This document shows positions 8,472 to 17,457 of a stretch of 58,488 nucleotides of DNA, piece by piece. The stretch comes from an uncultured Bacteroides sp. Its GTDB lineage: Bacteria > Bacteroidota > Bacteroidia > Bacteroidales > Bacteroidaceae. The number at the start of each line of letters is the position of its first letter. Within the stretch, counting starts at the first letter, position 1. The DNA is taken from assembly GCA_944322275.1 (NCBI GenBank), contig CALUOV010000004.1:1-58488 (forward strand), in the 5' to 3' direction. The notes below the pieces were generated by a model. The model ran no database searches, was not told the origin of the DNA, and saw only the letters and a program-made list of their open reading frames with translations. Made by a program: the position numbers and the translations under genes.

Positions 8472-9584
8472 ATGACAATAGGAATACTAACCTACCAGTT
8501 CGCCATAAACTATGGGGCACAAATGCAATGCTATGCCTTGTACAATATCTTGAAAGACAAGGGGCATGAGGTTGTTGTTATAAACTATATGCCACATAAA
8601 ATCAACAATCTCCGACTGAATGACATTAGACAGGCAGCACGACAATTGAAAGAAAGTTTTGATTGGGAACATCTTCAAACCGCCTGTCACATTCTTACGC
8701 ACAGTCCCGGAATGAGAAAATCATTCCACAGATTTCAAAACAGATATTTACAGATAGGACCGTATTGTTCCACGCCACAAGAAATTGTTACGAAATATCC
8801 GCAGCTGGACGTTATGATAGTAGGCAGTGACCAAGTCTGGGCACCGGCACATCATAAGACAAGTGTTTATTTCTTGAATTTCAATCCTCCATTTGAAGGT
8901 TTGAAAATAGCTTATGCTCCTTGCTGTGCAGTCAATCATGTTGAAACCGCCTATAAAGAACAAATAACAAACAGTTTGCTGCATTTTGACCATCTCTCTG
9001 TCCGTAACAAGGAAACACAAGATTTTGTAAAAGAACTGACAGGAACGGAAGTGCCCATAGTAGCTGACCCGACATTTTTATGGGACTTTAAAGAATTAAC
9101 ATCCAGACCAGTTCTTGCTGACGGGAACTATATATTGGCATATATATTAGGTAAAGAAATCAATGGCGGGCATAGAAATGCCATAGAAAAAATGAGAAAG
9201 GAATATGTCGGTTTGCCTGTATACGCTGTCTCTTTGACTGCCAGCAAGCCTCATTTTTTCTCTTGGGCGGACAAAACGTTCTGGACATGCAATCCTGTGG
9301 AGTGGCTGAATCTGATACGCAACGCCTCGTACTTCTACACGGACTCATTCCACGGTGTAGCATTCGCTTTGAAGTTCCACGTCCCTTTCACTGCCTATTA
9401 TGTGGAGAAAAGCAGGGCTTCCCGGTTTATTGACTTGAAAGACCGATTCGGGTTGGACAATATCGTTACTCACGCTGATGAAATACCCCTATCGACTGTC
9501 ACAGATTTTAATCGGACAGATAACGAAATCAACGAAATGAAAACAAGATCATTACAATATCTCATACAATCCTTGAAAAAATGA
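8472..9584 (+). CDS. polysaccharide pyruvyl transferase
   Basis: A 370-residue cytoplasmic enzyme expected to add a pyruvate ketal from phosphoenolpyruvate to a sugar of the repeat unit. It opens with IGILTYQFAINYGAQMQCYAL, the typical start of the family (GT-B-like fold). MIVGSDQVWAP and FYTDSFHGVAFALKFHVPF are the conserved blocks around the substrate cleft, the second carrying the DSFHG motif. The start of the next gene overlaps its stop by ATGA. Together with the FrhB-like gene it forms a frequently seen capsule pair. Confidence 0.9.
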   Translation: MTIGILTYQFAINYGAQMQCYALYNILKDKGHEVVVINYMPHKINNLRLNDIRQAARQLKESFDWEHLQTACHILTHSPGMRKSFHRFQNRYLQIGPYCSTPQEIVTKYPQLDVMIVGSDQVWAPAHHKTSVYFLNFNPPFEGLKIAYAPCCAVNHVETAYKEQITNSLLHFDHLSVRNKETQDFVKELTGTEVPIVADPTFLWDFKELTSRPVLADGNYILAYILGKEINGGHRNAIEKMRKEYVGLPVYAVSLTASKPHFFSWADKTFWTCNPVEWLNLIRNASYFYTDSFHGVAFALKFHVPFTAYYVEKSRASRFIDLKDRFGLDNIVTHADEIPLSTVTDFNRTDNEINEMKTRSLQYLIQSLKK

Positions 9585-10840
9585 AAGTACTTTGGTTCTC
9601 CAATTGCAAATTGAGTGAACGGAATAATAAATTGTCCGGTTCATGGCTTTACTCCATGTCTGAGCTATTAGCCCAAAAAGACGATATCATTTTAACTAAC
9701 GTCACAGTAGATCGGAGTAATCTGTATAAAGACATTCAAGAAGTAAAAATTACAGTGAACTTTCATGAATATATACTTCCCAATTGGAAACCTGATAAAA
9801 AAGGACATCCACATGAAACATACATCCAAAAGATCGAAGACTTATGCCGGAAAGAAATGCCAGACTTGATTCACGTATGGGGCCTGGAAAACTATTTTTG
9901 TAAACTAATCCCCCAATTAAGGCTTAATATTCCACTTCTGTTGGAAATACAAGGAATACATGAACCTTGTGCCAGAGTATATTACGGTGATTTGTCTTTC
10001 CGGGAAACGTTGTCTTGCCTGGGCTTACGGGAAATATTATTCCCTCAATTGAAATCCATTTATGCTTTTAAGAAGATGATACGTAAACACGTTAAGAATG
10101 ATTTGGATGCGTTAAGCAAATTCCAATATATTTCGACTCAATCCGAATGGGTCAGAGATTATATCAGGCTTAACCACATACAGGCACATTTATTTGAAAC
10201 CGGCATGTCAATACGCGCTCCCTTTTGGAACGCACAATGGACGTATCCGGAAGACAAACAGAAGAGCTTCTATTGCTCGGCAGCCGGTCCCGCACCCTAT
10301 AAAAGTATTCAGACCGCCATTAAGGCGTTACACTACGTCAAGTCGTTCTATCCGACATGCCAATTATACATTATTGGCAATTTCAAGAAGTCGAATTGGA
10401 TACACCAGCCCGGTTATCTGACCTATCTATATAAGCTTATACGGAAACTAAACTTGACGGACAATGTTGTTTTCACCGGTTCATTGACTGCGCAACAAAT
10501 CGTAGAAGTCATGAAGAAATGTATAGCCATGGTGCAGACAAGTTATGTAGAAAGCTATTCCTTAGCACTTGTAGAAGCACAAGCAACCGGAGTACCTGCC
10601 ATCATATCCTATGCCGGAGCTATGCCTGAACTGGCAGAGAACAGAAAATCTGGATTATTCTTTTCACCGGGTGATTATATGAGTTGTGCCGCACGCATGA
10701 TAGAACTGATAGAAAATAAAGAAATGGCTTTGGCAATCTCTCGGGAAAGCCTTTCTCTTGTAAAGGAAAGGAATAATGACCAGGCCGTAGTAGAAACCCA
10801 AATTCGAATATACGAAACTATTTTAGCGGATAAAGGATAG
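9581..10840 (+). CDS. glycosyltransferase, GT4-type
   Basis: A 419-residue GT-B glycosyltransferase. The C-terminal nucleotide-sugar binding half is clear: a LYIIGNF strand, NVVFTGSLTAQQIVEVMKKC, then ESYSLALVEAQATGVPAI with the E-x7-E signature near residues 327-335, and SGLFFSPGD. The N-terminal acceptor half is divergent, as usual. It is coupled by a 4-bp overlap to the pyruvyl transferase gene and should transfer one hexose-type sugar onto the lipid-linked repeat unit. Donor and linkage cannot be predicted. Confidence 0.88.
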   Translation: MKVLWFSNCKLSERNNKLSGSWLYSMSELLAQKDDIILTNVTVDRSNLYKDIQEVKITVNFHEYILPNWKPDKKGHPHETYIQKIEDLCRKEMPDLIHVWGLENYFCKLIPQLRLNIPLLLEIQGIHEPCARVYYGDLSFRETLSCLGLREILFPQLKSIYAFKKMIRKHVKNDLDALSKFQYISTQSEWVRDYIRLNHIQAHLFETGMSIRAPFWNAQWTYPEDKQKSFYCSAAGPAPYKSIQTAIKALHYVKSFYPTCQLYIIGNFKKSNWIHQPGYLTYLYKLIRKLNLTDNVVFTGSLTAQQIVEVMKKCIAMVQTSYVESYSLALVEAQATGVPAIISYAGAMPELAENRKSGLFFSPGDYMSCAARMIELIENKEMALAISRESLSLVKERNNDQAVVETQIRIYETILADKG

Positions 10841-10846
10841 AGACAC

Positions 10847-11425
10847 ATGGGCATCATACATAAATTATATTGGTTGCGGGTTCTATTGATAAGGATGTGG
10901 TGGACTCCTATCTGCCGTTTCAAAGCTCACCTATGGCAGATAAAAATGGGCAAACATACTTCGTTTATGGGAAATACAATCTTCTGCAAAAAACCTGGAA
11001 GCTGCATATCCATTGGTAATGACTGTTCTTTTAACTCAAGTTCACTCTCCAATTTCAGAGGAATCAATCATAACTGTATTTTAAGTACCGATAAAAGCGA
11101 TGCAAAACTTATCATAGGGAATAAATGCGGCTTTTCCGGAGTAAGCATTACTTGTGATAAGTTGATACAAATAGGCAATAACGTAATTGTCGGAGCAAAT
11201 AGCAAAATTTCTGACCGTAATGGCCATGAGGACCGTTATTATTATCCGCCGAGAGAAGTTAAGATAGGAAATAATGTATGGGTAGGGATGGATGTCACAA
11301 TTATGCCGGGAGTAGAAATAGGAGATAACAGCATCATCGGTGCCGGAAGCATTGTGACAAAAGATATTCCTGCCAATGTCGTAGCGGCCGGGAACCCATG
11401 TAAAGTAATAAAAGAATTGAAATGA
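10847..11425 (+). CDS. hexapeptide-repeat acyltransferase
   Basis: A 192-residue protein with left-handed beta-helix hexapeptide repeats (IGNDCSFNSSSL, IGNKCGFSGVSI, IGNNVIVGANSKI, IGNNVWVGMDVTI, IGDNSIIGAGSIV). It ends in AGNPCKVIKEL, the standard C-terminus of the WcaF/CysE-like acetyltransferases. His224-type active-site context is seen as DRNGHEDR near residues 123-130. It probably O- or N-acetylates a sugar with acetyl-CoA in the cytoplasm. That makes it a second, independent acylation route next to the MBOAT system. It overlaps the next gene by ATGA. Confidence 0.9.
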   Translation: MGIIHKLYWLRVLLIRMWWTPICRFKAHLWQIKMGKHTSFMGNTIFCKKPGSCISIGNDCSFNSSSLSNFRGINHNCILSTDKSDAKLIIGNKCGFSGVSITCDKLIQIGNNVIVGANSKISDRNGHEDRYYYPPREVKIGNNVWVGMDVTIMPGVEIGDNSIIGAGSIVTKDIPANVVAAGNPCKVIKELK

Positions 11426-12552
11426 ATATTGTATTAATCACTTCTGAAGGATATCCTTTCCAGTTCTCCGCGAACAATTCTAAAACAGAATTTATAGCAC
11501 GAGGATTGAAAGAAAATGGCTGTAAGATAACAATAGTAGATACAGCTTTGGGTACAAAAGGATTATCAAACGGGCAAGCCGGTATTTCGCAGAAAGGTAT
11601 CCACTATTACTTATTACCACGAAAAGGGAAACTCTCGACTATATTTAGGAATCTTCCAAGGCTTTGGAAAATCTTAAAGAAAGAGAAACAAGAAAAAGAC
11701 AATTATGTCATCTTAGGAATGACATTGTATCCGGCTTTTGTCTTAACAGCTATCCTTTGTACTATCCAAGGTTACAAACGTACAGCATTGTTTCATGAAT
11801 GGCATATTGGTTGCAAGCAACCCAATATCATGTATAAGATGGAAGCATGGCTAAAAGATAAGACTTTCGGCTACTTTCTTAACGGAATTTTTCCTATAAG
11901 CCATTTTTTGCTTGAAAAAGGAAAACGTTTTCGTAAGCCGCAAATGATACTTCCCGTCATGGGCTCATACGATAGGAAAGTACATCCGTATGTAAATGAA
12001 TATAATTTCACCTATTGTGGTCACGCTAATTATCTGCTACGGAATCATTTGCTATTAGACGCATTTAAAATGGTCATTGATCAATATCCTAAGGCCAAAC
12101 TTACTTTGGTTCTATTTGGAAATGAAAAACAAATGCGTGAAGTTAGTCAATTTATTCAAGAGACAAAAACTCCATCCATCGAAATAAAAAATCAAATTCC
12201 GGAAGAGAAATTATATAGACTCTATGATACGTCTTTAGGTTTACTGATACCTCTGAATCCAAGTAGCTTGCAAGACAAAGCACGATTTTCCCAAAAAATA
12301 GCGGAATATATAGGCTCTAAAAGGCCTATTATTACCAATAATATAGGAGAAATTTCTTATTATTTTGTAAATAAGAAATCTGCTCTGATTGTAGACTATA
12401 CATCGGAAGCGTTTGCTGAAGGAATGGCGTCACTAATTGAGAATCCAATGAAAGCAGATTTAATAGGTATAAACGGTATAGAAGTAGGCAAAACCTATTT
12501 TGACTATAGAGTACTTGGAAAAAAAATAATTGAGTTTATGCATAATTTATAG
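11422..12552 (+). CDS. glycosyltransferase, GT4-like (divergent)
   Basis: A 376-residue protein with GT-B features. The N-terminus (MNIVLITSEGYPF then KTEFIARGLKENG) matches the first Rossmann unit of GT4 enzymes, and the C-terminal half has FTYCGHANYL, LTLVLFGNEKQM and KIAEYIGSKRPIITNNIGEI. The classical E-x7-E is weakened: the glutamate-rich stretch near AEYIGSKRPI occupies its place. It is therefore probably active, but the donor-binding site is unusual. It follows the acyltransferase with a 4-bp overlap. Confidence 0.78.
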   Translation: MNIVLITSEGYPFQFSANNSKTEFIARGLKENGCKITIVDTALGTKGLSNGQAGISQKGIHYYLLPRKGKLSTIFRNLPRLWKILKKEKQEKDNYVILGMTLYPAFVLTAILCTIQGYKRTALFHEWHIGCKQPNIMYKMEAWLKDKTFGYFLNGIFPISHFLLEKGKRFRKPQMILPVMGSYDRKVHPYVNEYNFTYCGHANYLLRNHLLLDAFKMVIDQYPKAKLTLVLFGNEKQMREVSQFIQETKTPSIEIKNQIPEEKLYRLYDTSLGLLIPLNPSSLQDKARFSQKIAEYIGSKRPIITNNIGEISYYFVNKKSALIVDYTSEAFAEGMASLIENPMKADLIGINGIEVGKTYFDYRVLGKKIIEFMHNL

Positions 12553-12564
12553 ACAGATTATAAA

Positions 12565-13251
12565 ATGAAAACAACCGCAGTAATTCCGGTTAGGAAAGGC
12601 TCTCAAAGAGTACCGGATAAAAATCTTCGTCCATTTGCAGGGACTACTTTATTGGAAAATAAGATCAAATCCCTGCTGAAAGTACCAGAAATAGACGAAA
12701 TAGTGGTAAATACCAATTCGGAAGCAGCCATTGAGTTTGTAGAGCTTGAATATGCCGATACCAAAGTCAGAGCACAACGTAGAGAAGAATACTACGCTTC
12801 TTCACAATGTTCAGGAAGTGAGTTCTTCAAACATTTAGGAGAGGTAACCGATACAGACATTTTTATCTATGCGCCCTGTACATCACCATTTGTAAAACCC
12901 GAAACTGTATCCAAGTGCATTAGACAATTTGTAGAACATCCCGAATATGATTGTTTGGCTACGGTTTCATCCATTAAAGAATTTATGTGGTTGAATGGAA
13001 AAGCCATAAATTATGATCCGCAACATGCACCCAATTCTCAAAATCTGCCGGATATTGTTGCGCTTAATTTTGGAGTAACTGTCGTTAAGCGGGAAACATT
13101 GATTGCCAATTCGAACATTATCGGAAAGAATCCTCAATTTGTACTGACCAGTGACATCGAAGCGATTGATATCGACACCCCATTGGATTTCTACATTGCG
13201 GAACAGATCTACCACAAACTATACGTAGAAAAGAAAGGATTGTTGAACTAA
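12565..13251 (+). CDS. CMP-sugar synthetase (acylneuraminate cytidylyltransferase family)
   Basis: A 228-residue cytoplasmic enzyme that would activate a nonulosonic-type sugar with CTP. The N-terminal nucleotide-binding signature is present (IPVRKGSQRVPDKNLRPF), followed by IVVNTNSEAA and FIYAPCTSPFVKPE, and a late SDIEAIDIDTPLDFYIAE block with metal-binding Asp residues. The length fits the NeuA/PseF/LegF group. No genes for making sialic, pseudaminic or legionaminic acid are in the window, so the sugar is unknown. The next gene encodes a GT52-like transferase that could use the product. Confidence 0.88.
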   Translation: MKTTAVIPVRKGSQRVPDKNLRPFAGTTLLENKIKSLLKVPEIDEIVVNTNSEAAIEFVELEYADTKVRAQRREEYYASSQCSGSEFFKHLGEVTDTDIFIYAPCTSPFVKPETVSKCIRQFVEHPEYDCLATVSSIKEFMWLNGKAINYDPQHAPNSQNLPDIVALNFGVTVVKRETLIANSNIIGKNPQFVLTSDIEAIDIDTPLDFYIAEQIYHKLYVEKKGLLN

Positions 13252-13265
13252 CCTTATAAACAAGT

Positions 13266-14237
13266 ATGAACAATCTTCTTATTACCCCGTCACTATACAC
13301 GTTATTTCTGTATACACTTATAGATAACACCTGGCCTCAAAGTGATTATGTCTTATCTACCCGCATACCTTGCCTGGTACATAACAATTTGAAGGAAATA
13401 GGAGCGGAGGTTTATACGGTTCCCCAAATGCCGGACAATCTAATTTTAAAACTGTTTCGAGAAAATAAGGAATACATTAAGTATCTGATAAAGTCTCGAA
13501 AGAAACGTTATGATAAGATTTACGGGAATGACGAGTTCCATCATAGTTTCAAATATAGGGAAAAAGGCATTGAACTTATAGAAGATGGACCTTTCAATTC
13601 GGAAAGCAAACAATTTTTCCAAAGAAGAATCTGGAGGCAAGATATTTTCCTGCTGAACTTTTGGTTCTATTGGTTATGGCGCGGTTACATTCCGTATGGA
13701 TACGACAAAAAAGTTAAAAGGATATGGCATACGCACAAAATCAAGCTTAATGCCGAAATAGCATCTAAGGGTATTTCATTAGACATAAGGAGCGCATGGG
13801 AAAAGAAAAACAAGATACAAAAGGAACAGATTTTATCATTATTTTCATTAGAAGCCTCTTTCATCGAAGAAATCAACCAATATAAAAATGTTTTAGTCAC
13901 TCAAATACTTCCGATACCGGACGATGAAAAAATAGACATCTACAAAAGAATGACAAATGAAATAGATGAGAGAACCTTGCTGATAAAAACACATTATGCA
14001 GAAAATACAGATTATCAGAAGCACTTTCCAAAAGCAAAGATAGTCAACGCTCCTATACCTTTTCAGCTGTTTGAATTGTTGAACTATAGGCCTTCCCATA
14101 TCTATACGGTATCCTCTTCTGCTATATTGCCTTTTATTAAAAACAATACACAAATCACATTCTTAGGCACAGAAATTGATGATAGGATAAAGAATGCGTA
14201 TGGAATCATACGATACGAAGACATCTTAAAAAAATGA
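13266..14237 (+). CDS. GT52-like glycosyltransferase (probable CMP-sugar dependent)
   Basis: A 323-residue protein not of the GT4 type. The start (MNNLLITPSLYTLFLYTLI) resembles GT52 alpha-2,3-sialyltransferases. Three motif positions shared by bacterial sialyltransferases can be placed: an acidic D/E-D/E-G block as ELIEDGPF (Glu106-Asp107-Gly108), a basic-His block as LIKTHYAE (His243), and a serine pair as YTVSSSAI (Ser283-285). The usual His-Pro is His-Tyr here. It follows directly after the CMP-sugar synthetase, which supports a CMP-activated donor. Remote similarity only, so the exact family needs a profile search. Confidence 0.65.
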   Translation: MNNLLITPSLYTLFLYTLIDNTWPQSDYVLSTRIPCLVHNNLKEIGAEVYTVPQMPDNLILKLFRENKEYIKYLIKSRKKRYDKIYGNDEFHHSFKYREKGIELIEDGPFNSESKQFFQRRIWRQDIFLLNFWFYWLWRGYIPYGYDKKVKRIWHTHKIKLNAEIASKGISLDIRSAWEKKNKIQKEQILSLFSLEASFIEEINQYKNVLVTQILPIPDDEKIDIYKRMTNEIDERTLLIKTHYAENTDYQKHFPKAKIVNAPIPFQLFELLNYRPSHIYTVSSSAILPFIKNNTQITFLGTEIDDRIKNAYGIIRYEDILKK

Positions 14238-14259
14238 TTCTTTATCAAGTAGATTAATC

Positions 14260-15273
14260 ATGAACGTAGCAATCTTAAACACAGACCCTTTGACGTGTAA
14301 TTATGGTGGAGTGGCACCATTCATGAAGAACCTAGATCCTTTCCTGCAAAAGGCGTTCAACATCACGTATTATTATGTCCCTGAAAAGAAAAAGAAAGGG
14401 ATTATCCCACGACGATTCCAAATCATGTGGTTGTTATGGAGGAAAAGGAGAGAATTGACACACTTTGATTTTATCATTTCACATATTCCAGAAGGGTCTT
14501 ATATTGCTTCATATTGCAATGTCCCTTATGCGCACATCTATCATGGGAATGACAATCCGATGAGCGTTTCACGGTATTGGTATGGCAAATATTTTGCGAA
14601 GGTTTATGAACGATTCTACAAAAGAATTACTCGAACTGCCACTTTAAAATATACGGTAGGACCTACATGGGGAGATGTGAAAAAGATATTTAACCCTATA
14701 TTACATGATATTAAACCAACACCGATTGAATCTCGAACAGGATTCATCTTTGCCGGAAGACTTGAAGAAGGGAAGCACATAGACCGATTAATTAGAATCT
14801 ATACAAAAATACCCACTGAAATACAAGAAGTACACCACTTTTACATAGCTGGATATGGCTCGCAAGAACAGGTTTTGAAAGGATTAGTGCATCAATTAAA
14901 CTTGGAAGATAAGATTCATTTTACCGGAGAACTCACTAACAAAGAATTAATAACTGAAGACTCGAAAAGAAAAATACTTTTGATGGCATCGGAGAAAGAA
15001 GGACTCCCCAATGTGATAGCGGAAGCTTTTTCGGTAGGAATCCCTGTCGTCTCCACAGATGCCGGAGATATTTCAAGAGTGCTCAAAAGCGGATATAATG
15101 GATATCTTCTTCCATTAGACTTTACAGATGAGGAATATATTGATGCCATCATAAAGGTTTTAAATGATTATGAAAGATTGTCATCCAATGCTTTAATATC
15201 TGCTACGGTATTCAATGCGCAAAACATAGCGGAAGAACTGATTAACGACATCAAAACTATAGTACAATATTGA
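14260..15273 (+). CDS. glycosyltransferase, GT4-type
   Basis: A 337-residue GT-B enzyme. The donor-binding half shows FIFAGRLEEGKHIDRLI, YIAGYGSQEQVLKGL, KIHFTGELTNKELI and EKEGLPNVIAEAFSVGIPVV with the E-x7-E signature, followed by SGYNGYLLPLD. The N-terminus (ILNTDPLTCNYGGVAPFM) carries the glycine-rich acceptor loop. It most likely adds one sugar to the repeat unit at the inner membrane. Its stop codon overlaps the ATG of the following glycosyltransferase in the sequence TGATG. Confidence 0.9.
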   Translation: MNVAILNTDPLTCNYGGVAPFMKNLDPFLQKAFNITYYYVPEKKKKGIIPRRFQIMWLLWRKRRELTHFDFIISHIPEGSYIASYCNVPYAHIYHGNDNPMSVSRYWYGKYFAKVYERFYKRITRTATLKYTVGPTWGDVKKIFNPILHDIKPTPIESRTGFIFAGRLEEGKHIDRLIRIYTKIPTEIQEVHHFYIAGYGSQEQVLKGLVHQLNLEDKIHFTGELTNKELITEDSKRKILLMASEKEGLPNVIAEAFSVGIPVVSTDAGDISRVLKSGYNGYLLPLDFTDEEYIDAIIKVLNDYERLSSNALISATVFNAQNIAEELINDIKTIVQY

Positions 15274-16385
15274 TGAACAAATCTACTATTCTTTTCATCA
15301 TGCACATGCCCCCACCTGTTCATGGTGCCGCCATGATGGGCAAATACATCCATGACAGCAAGCTAATAAACGAGACCTTCCAATGCCACTACATCAACCT
15401 GGCTTTGGCCAAGGACTTGCAAGACATCGGGAAAGGGGGCTGGCGAAAGTTGACCGATTTCTTGAAACTCTTGCTACGCATACACAAGGCGGTCAAGAAT
15501 CTGAAACCGGACTTGGTGTATGTAACACCCAATGCCTGTGGAGGTGCGTTCTATAAAGATTATGTGGTGGTGCAGTTGCTTAAAGGTATGGGCTGCAAAG
15601 TGGTAGTACATTACCATAACAAAGGTGTATTGACTCGACAAGACAGGTTCTTAGACAACTTTTTATACAAACGTTTTTTCAAAGGACTAAAAGTCATCTT
15701 ATTAGCGGATGCACTCTATCCGGACATACAAAAATATGTAAAGCGGGAAAACGTACGGATCTGTCCCAACGGAATTCCCGAAACCTTGACGAAGGAACCG
15801 CCTTGCGAAAGACACAACAAAGTACCGCATTTGTTATTTCTTTCCAATCTGATAATCAGTAAGGGTGTATTGGTATTGCTGGATGCGCTGAAGATTCTGA
15901 AAGACAGAGGTTATTCATTTGTCTGTGATTTCGTAGGTGGGGAAACAACGGAACTATCTGCCGCAGACTTTAACCGAGAAGTTCAAAAGCGGAAGTTGAA
16001 TGAAATCGCATATTATCAAGGGAAAAGGTTCGGAAAGGAAAAGGGAGAAAGCTTTCAACAAGCGGACATCTTCATTTTTCCAACTTTTTATCCTAACGAA
16101 GCCTTTCCCTTAGTGAACCTGGAAGCAATGGAGTACAAACTCCCCATTGTTACTACAAATGAGGGAGGCATCCCCGACATGGTAAAAGACAATGTAAACG
16201 GACTTATCTGTGAGAAACAGAATCCGGAATCTTTAGCAGACTGCATTGCCCGACTATTGGATAATGAAGCTTTGCGTATACAGATGGGTAAAGCGGGCTA
16301 TCAGATTTTTAAGGAACGGTTTACCTTGCAACGGTTTGAGGCGAGAATGTGTGAGGTACTGAAAAATTGTTCCTTTGTAGGGTGA
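15273..16385 (+). CDS. glycosyltransferase, GT4-type
   Basis: A 370-residue GT-B glycosyltransferase, the last gene of the AT-rich capsule block. HMPPPVHGAAMMGKYI at the N-terminus is a very typical start for capsule GT4 enzymes of Bacteroides. Later come LLFLSNLIISKGVLVLLDA, FPNEAFPLVNLEAM-type sequence with E-x7-E, and VTTNEGGIPDMVKDNVNG. A TTG three bases upstream also reads in frame, but ATG 15273, overlapping the previous stop, is the natural start. Base composition becomes GC-richer after this gene. Confidence 0.9.
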   Translation: MNKSTILFIMHMPPPVHGAAMMGKYIHDSKLINETFQCHYINLALAKDLQDIGKGGWRKLTDFLKLLLRIHKAVKNLKPDLVYVTPNACGGAFYKDYVVVQLLKGMGCKVVVHYHNKGVLTRQDRFLDNFLYKRFFKGLKVILLADALYPDIQKYVKRENVRICPNGIPETLTKEPPCERHNKVPHLLFLSNLIISKGVLVLLDALKILKDRGYSFVCDFVGGETTELSAADFNREVQKRKLNEIAYYQGKRFGKEKGESFQQADIFIFPTFYPNEAFPLVNLEAMEYKLPIVTTNEGGIPDMVKDNVNGLICEKQNPESLADCIARLLDNEALRIQMGKAGYQIFKERFTLQRFEARMCEVLKNCSFVG

Positions 16386-16695
16386 TTCCTTTTAGAAGCT
16401 TTGGAATATAGAGACTTACGAAAATAGCCACAATGTTTTTCTCTTTGGCTAAAACATGTTATCTTTCTCCTGGTAAACCCATATTAATAGGTAACACTAT
16501 GCCTGTTCTCCTAATATAAACGTATCTCAATCAGGAACACGGTGACTGAGCGCCCTCAATGAAAAGGCTTACAAAAGGGATGGCACACAGAGAACACTCC
16601 CATTAAACACGACGTTGAAAATTACGACCTGCCAAGCGACAGGTGTGTGCTTGGCAGGGCTTTTCCTTATATTTTTTTCTCTTTCATTTTTTACC
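16386..16695 (+). other. 310-bp gene-free leader between capsule block and WecG-type gene
   Basis: No credible gene is seen here. The first half is AT-rich like the genes before it. The second half contains a hairpin with a T-rich tail (16629-16680) directly in front of the next gene, and overlapping arms that allow a second fold. A TTG-initiated frame runs through the hairpin into the next gene from 16615, but it encodes only a hydrophobic stretch and is probably not used. No good -33/-7 pair was found. Confidence 0.6.
16629..16680 (+). terminator. hairpin with T-rich tail, possible attenuator
   Basis: CTGCCAAGC (16629-16637) pairs perfectly with GCTTGGCAG (16649-16657) across an 11-nt loop. 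It is followed by GGCTTTTCC and a long T-rich run. An overlapping arm pair, ACCTG (16627-16631) with CAGGT (16640-16644), would exclude the terminator stem. Because the structure is 16-40 bp before the ATG of the WecG-type gene rather than after an operon end, it may be an attenuator. It could also simply terminate the upstream capsule operon. Confidence 0.6.
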
Positions 16696-17445
16696 ATGCT
16701 ACAACTAAAAGAGTTGTCCTTCCTTGAATCCAAGGAGGAACTGAAGGCTATTCCCCCAGGGAAGGTGCTGATCAACACCATTAACGCCCATTCCTACAAC
16801 ACGGCTCAGAAGGACGGGCTGTTTGCGGAGGCGTTGAGGAAGGGGGATTATCTCATTCCGGACGGAGCGAGCATCGTAAAGGCCTGCCACTGGCTGGGCT
16901 GCAAGTCGCAACCCAAGGAACGCATTGCCGGATGGGACTTGTTCGTGTTTGAAATGGAACGGCTGAACGAAAAGGGAGGCCGGTGTATGTTCATGGGAAG
17001 TTCTCCCCGCGTGCTGGAACTGATTGTGGAAAAAGCGAAAGCGGTGTATCCGAACATCGAGGTGGTGACTTATTCGCCTCCTTACAAGCCGGAGTTTACC
17101 GAAGCGGAAAACAAGGCTATCATCGACGCCATCAATGCCGCCAACCCTGACCTGCTGTGGATCGGCATGACGGCTCCCAAGCAGGAGAAGTGGACGTACG
17201 CGCATTGGAAGGAACTCCGGATTCATTGTCATGCAGGTACCATCGGGGCGGTATTCGATTTCTTTGCGGGAACGTACCAACGTGCTCCACGCTGGTGGCA
17301 GGAACATTCGCTGGAATGGCTGTACCGGCTGATAAAGGAACCCAAGCGCATGTGGCGGCGGTACGTGATAGGCAATCCGCTGTTTCTGTGGCTGATTTAT
17401 AAGGAACATACGAAATCTCCAAACAAAAAATCTGTAAACTCATAA
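16696..17445 (+). CDS. WecG/TagA/CpsF family glycosyltransferase
   Basis: A 249-residue GT26 enzyme that transfers an N-acetyl-hexosamine-type sugar onto a lipid-linked first sugar. Family blocks are all present: INTINAHSYNTAQKD, YLIPDGASIV with the key Asp, FMGSSPRVL, LLWIGMTAPKQEKW, and GAVFDFFAGTYQRAPRW, with a basic amphipathic C-terminus (LIKEPKRMWRRYV) that docks to the membrane. I use ATG 16696, since an upstream TTG at 16615 would translate the terminator-like hairpin. It is paired with the initiating phosphotransferase 12 bp downstream, so the two probably make the first disaccharide of the repeat unit. Confidence 0.92.
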   Translation: MLQLKELSFLESKEELKAIPPGKVLINTINAHSYNTAQKDGLFAEALRKGDYLIPDGASIVKACHWLGCKSQPKERIAGWDLFVFEMERLNEKGGRCMFMGSSPRVLELIVEKAKAVYPNIEVVTYSPPYKPEFTEAENKAIIDAINAANPDLLWIGMTAPKQEKWTYAHWKELRIHCHAGTIGAVFDFFAGTYQRAPRWWQEHSLEWLYRLIKEPKRMWRRYVIGNPLFLWLIYKEHTKSPNKKSVNS

Positions 17446-17457
17446 ACTTATCTGCTT

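Noticed and set aside
16615..16695. N-terminal extension of the WecG-type protein from a TTG start
   Set aside because: It would translate a terminator-like hairpin and T-run. The family starts close to the ATG at 16696.
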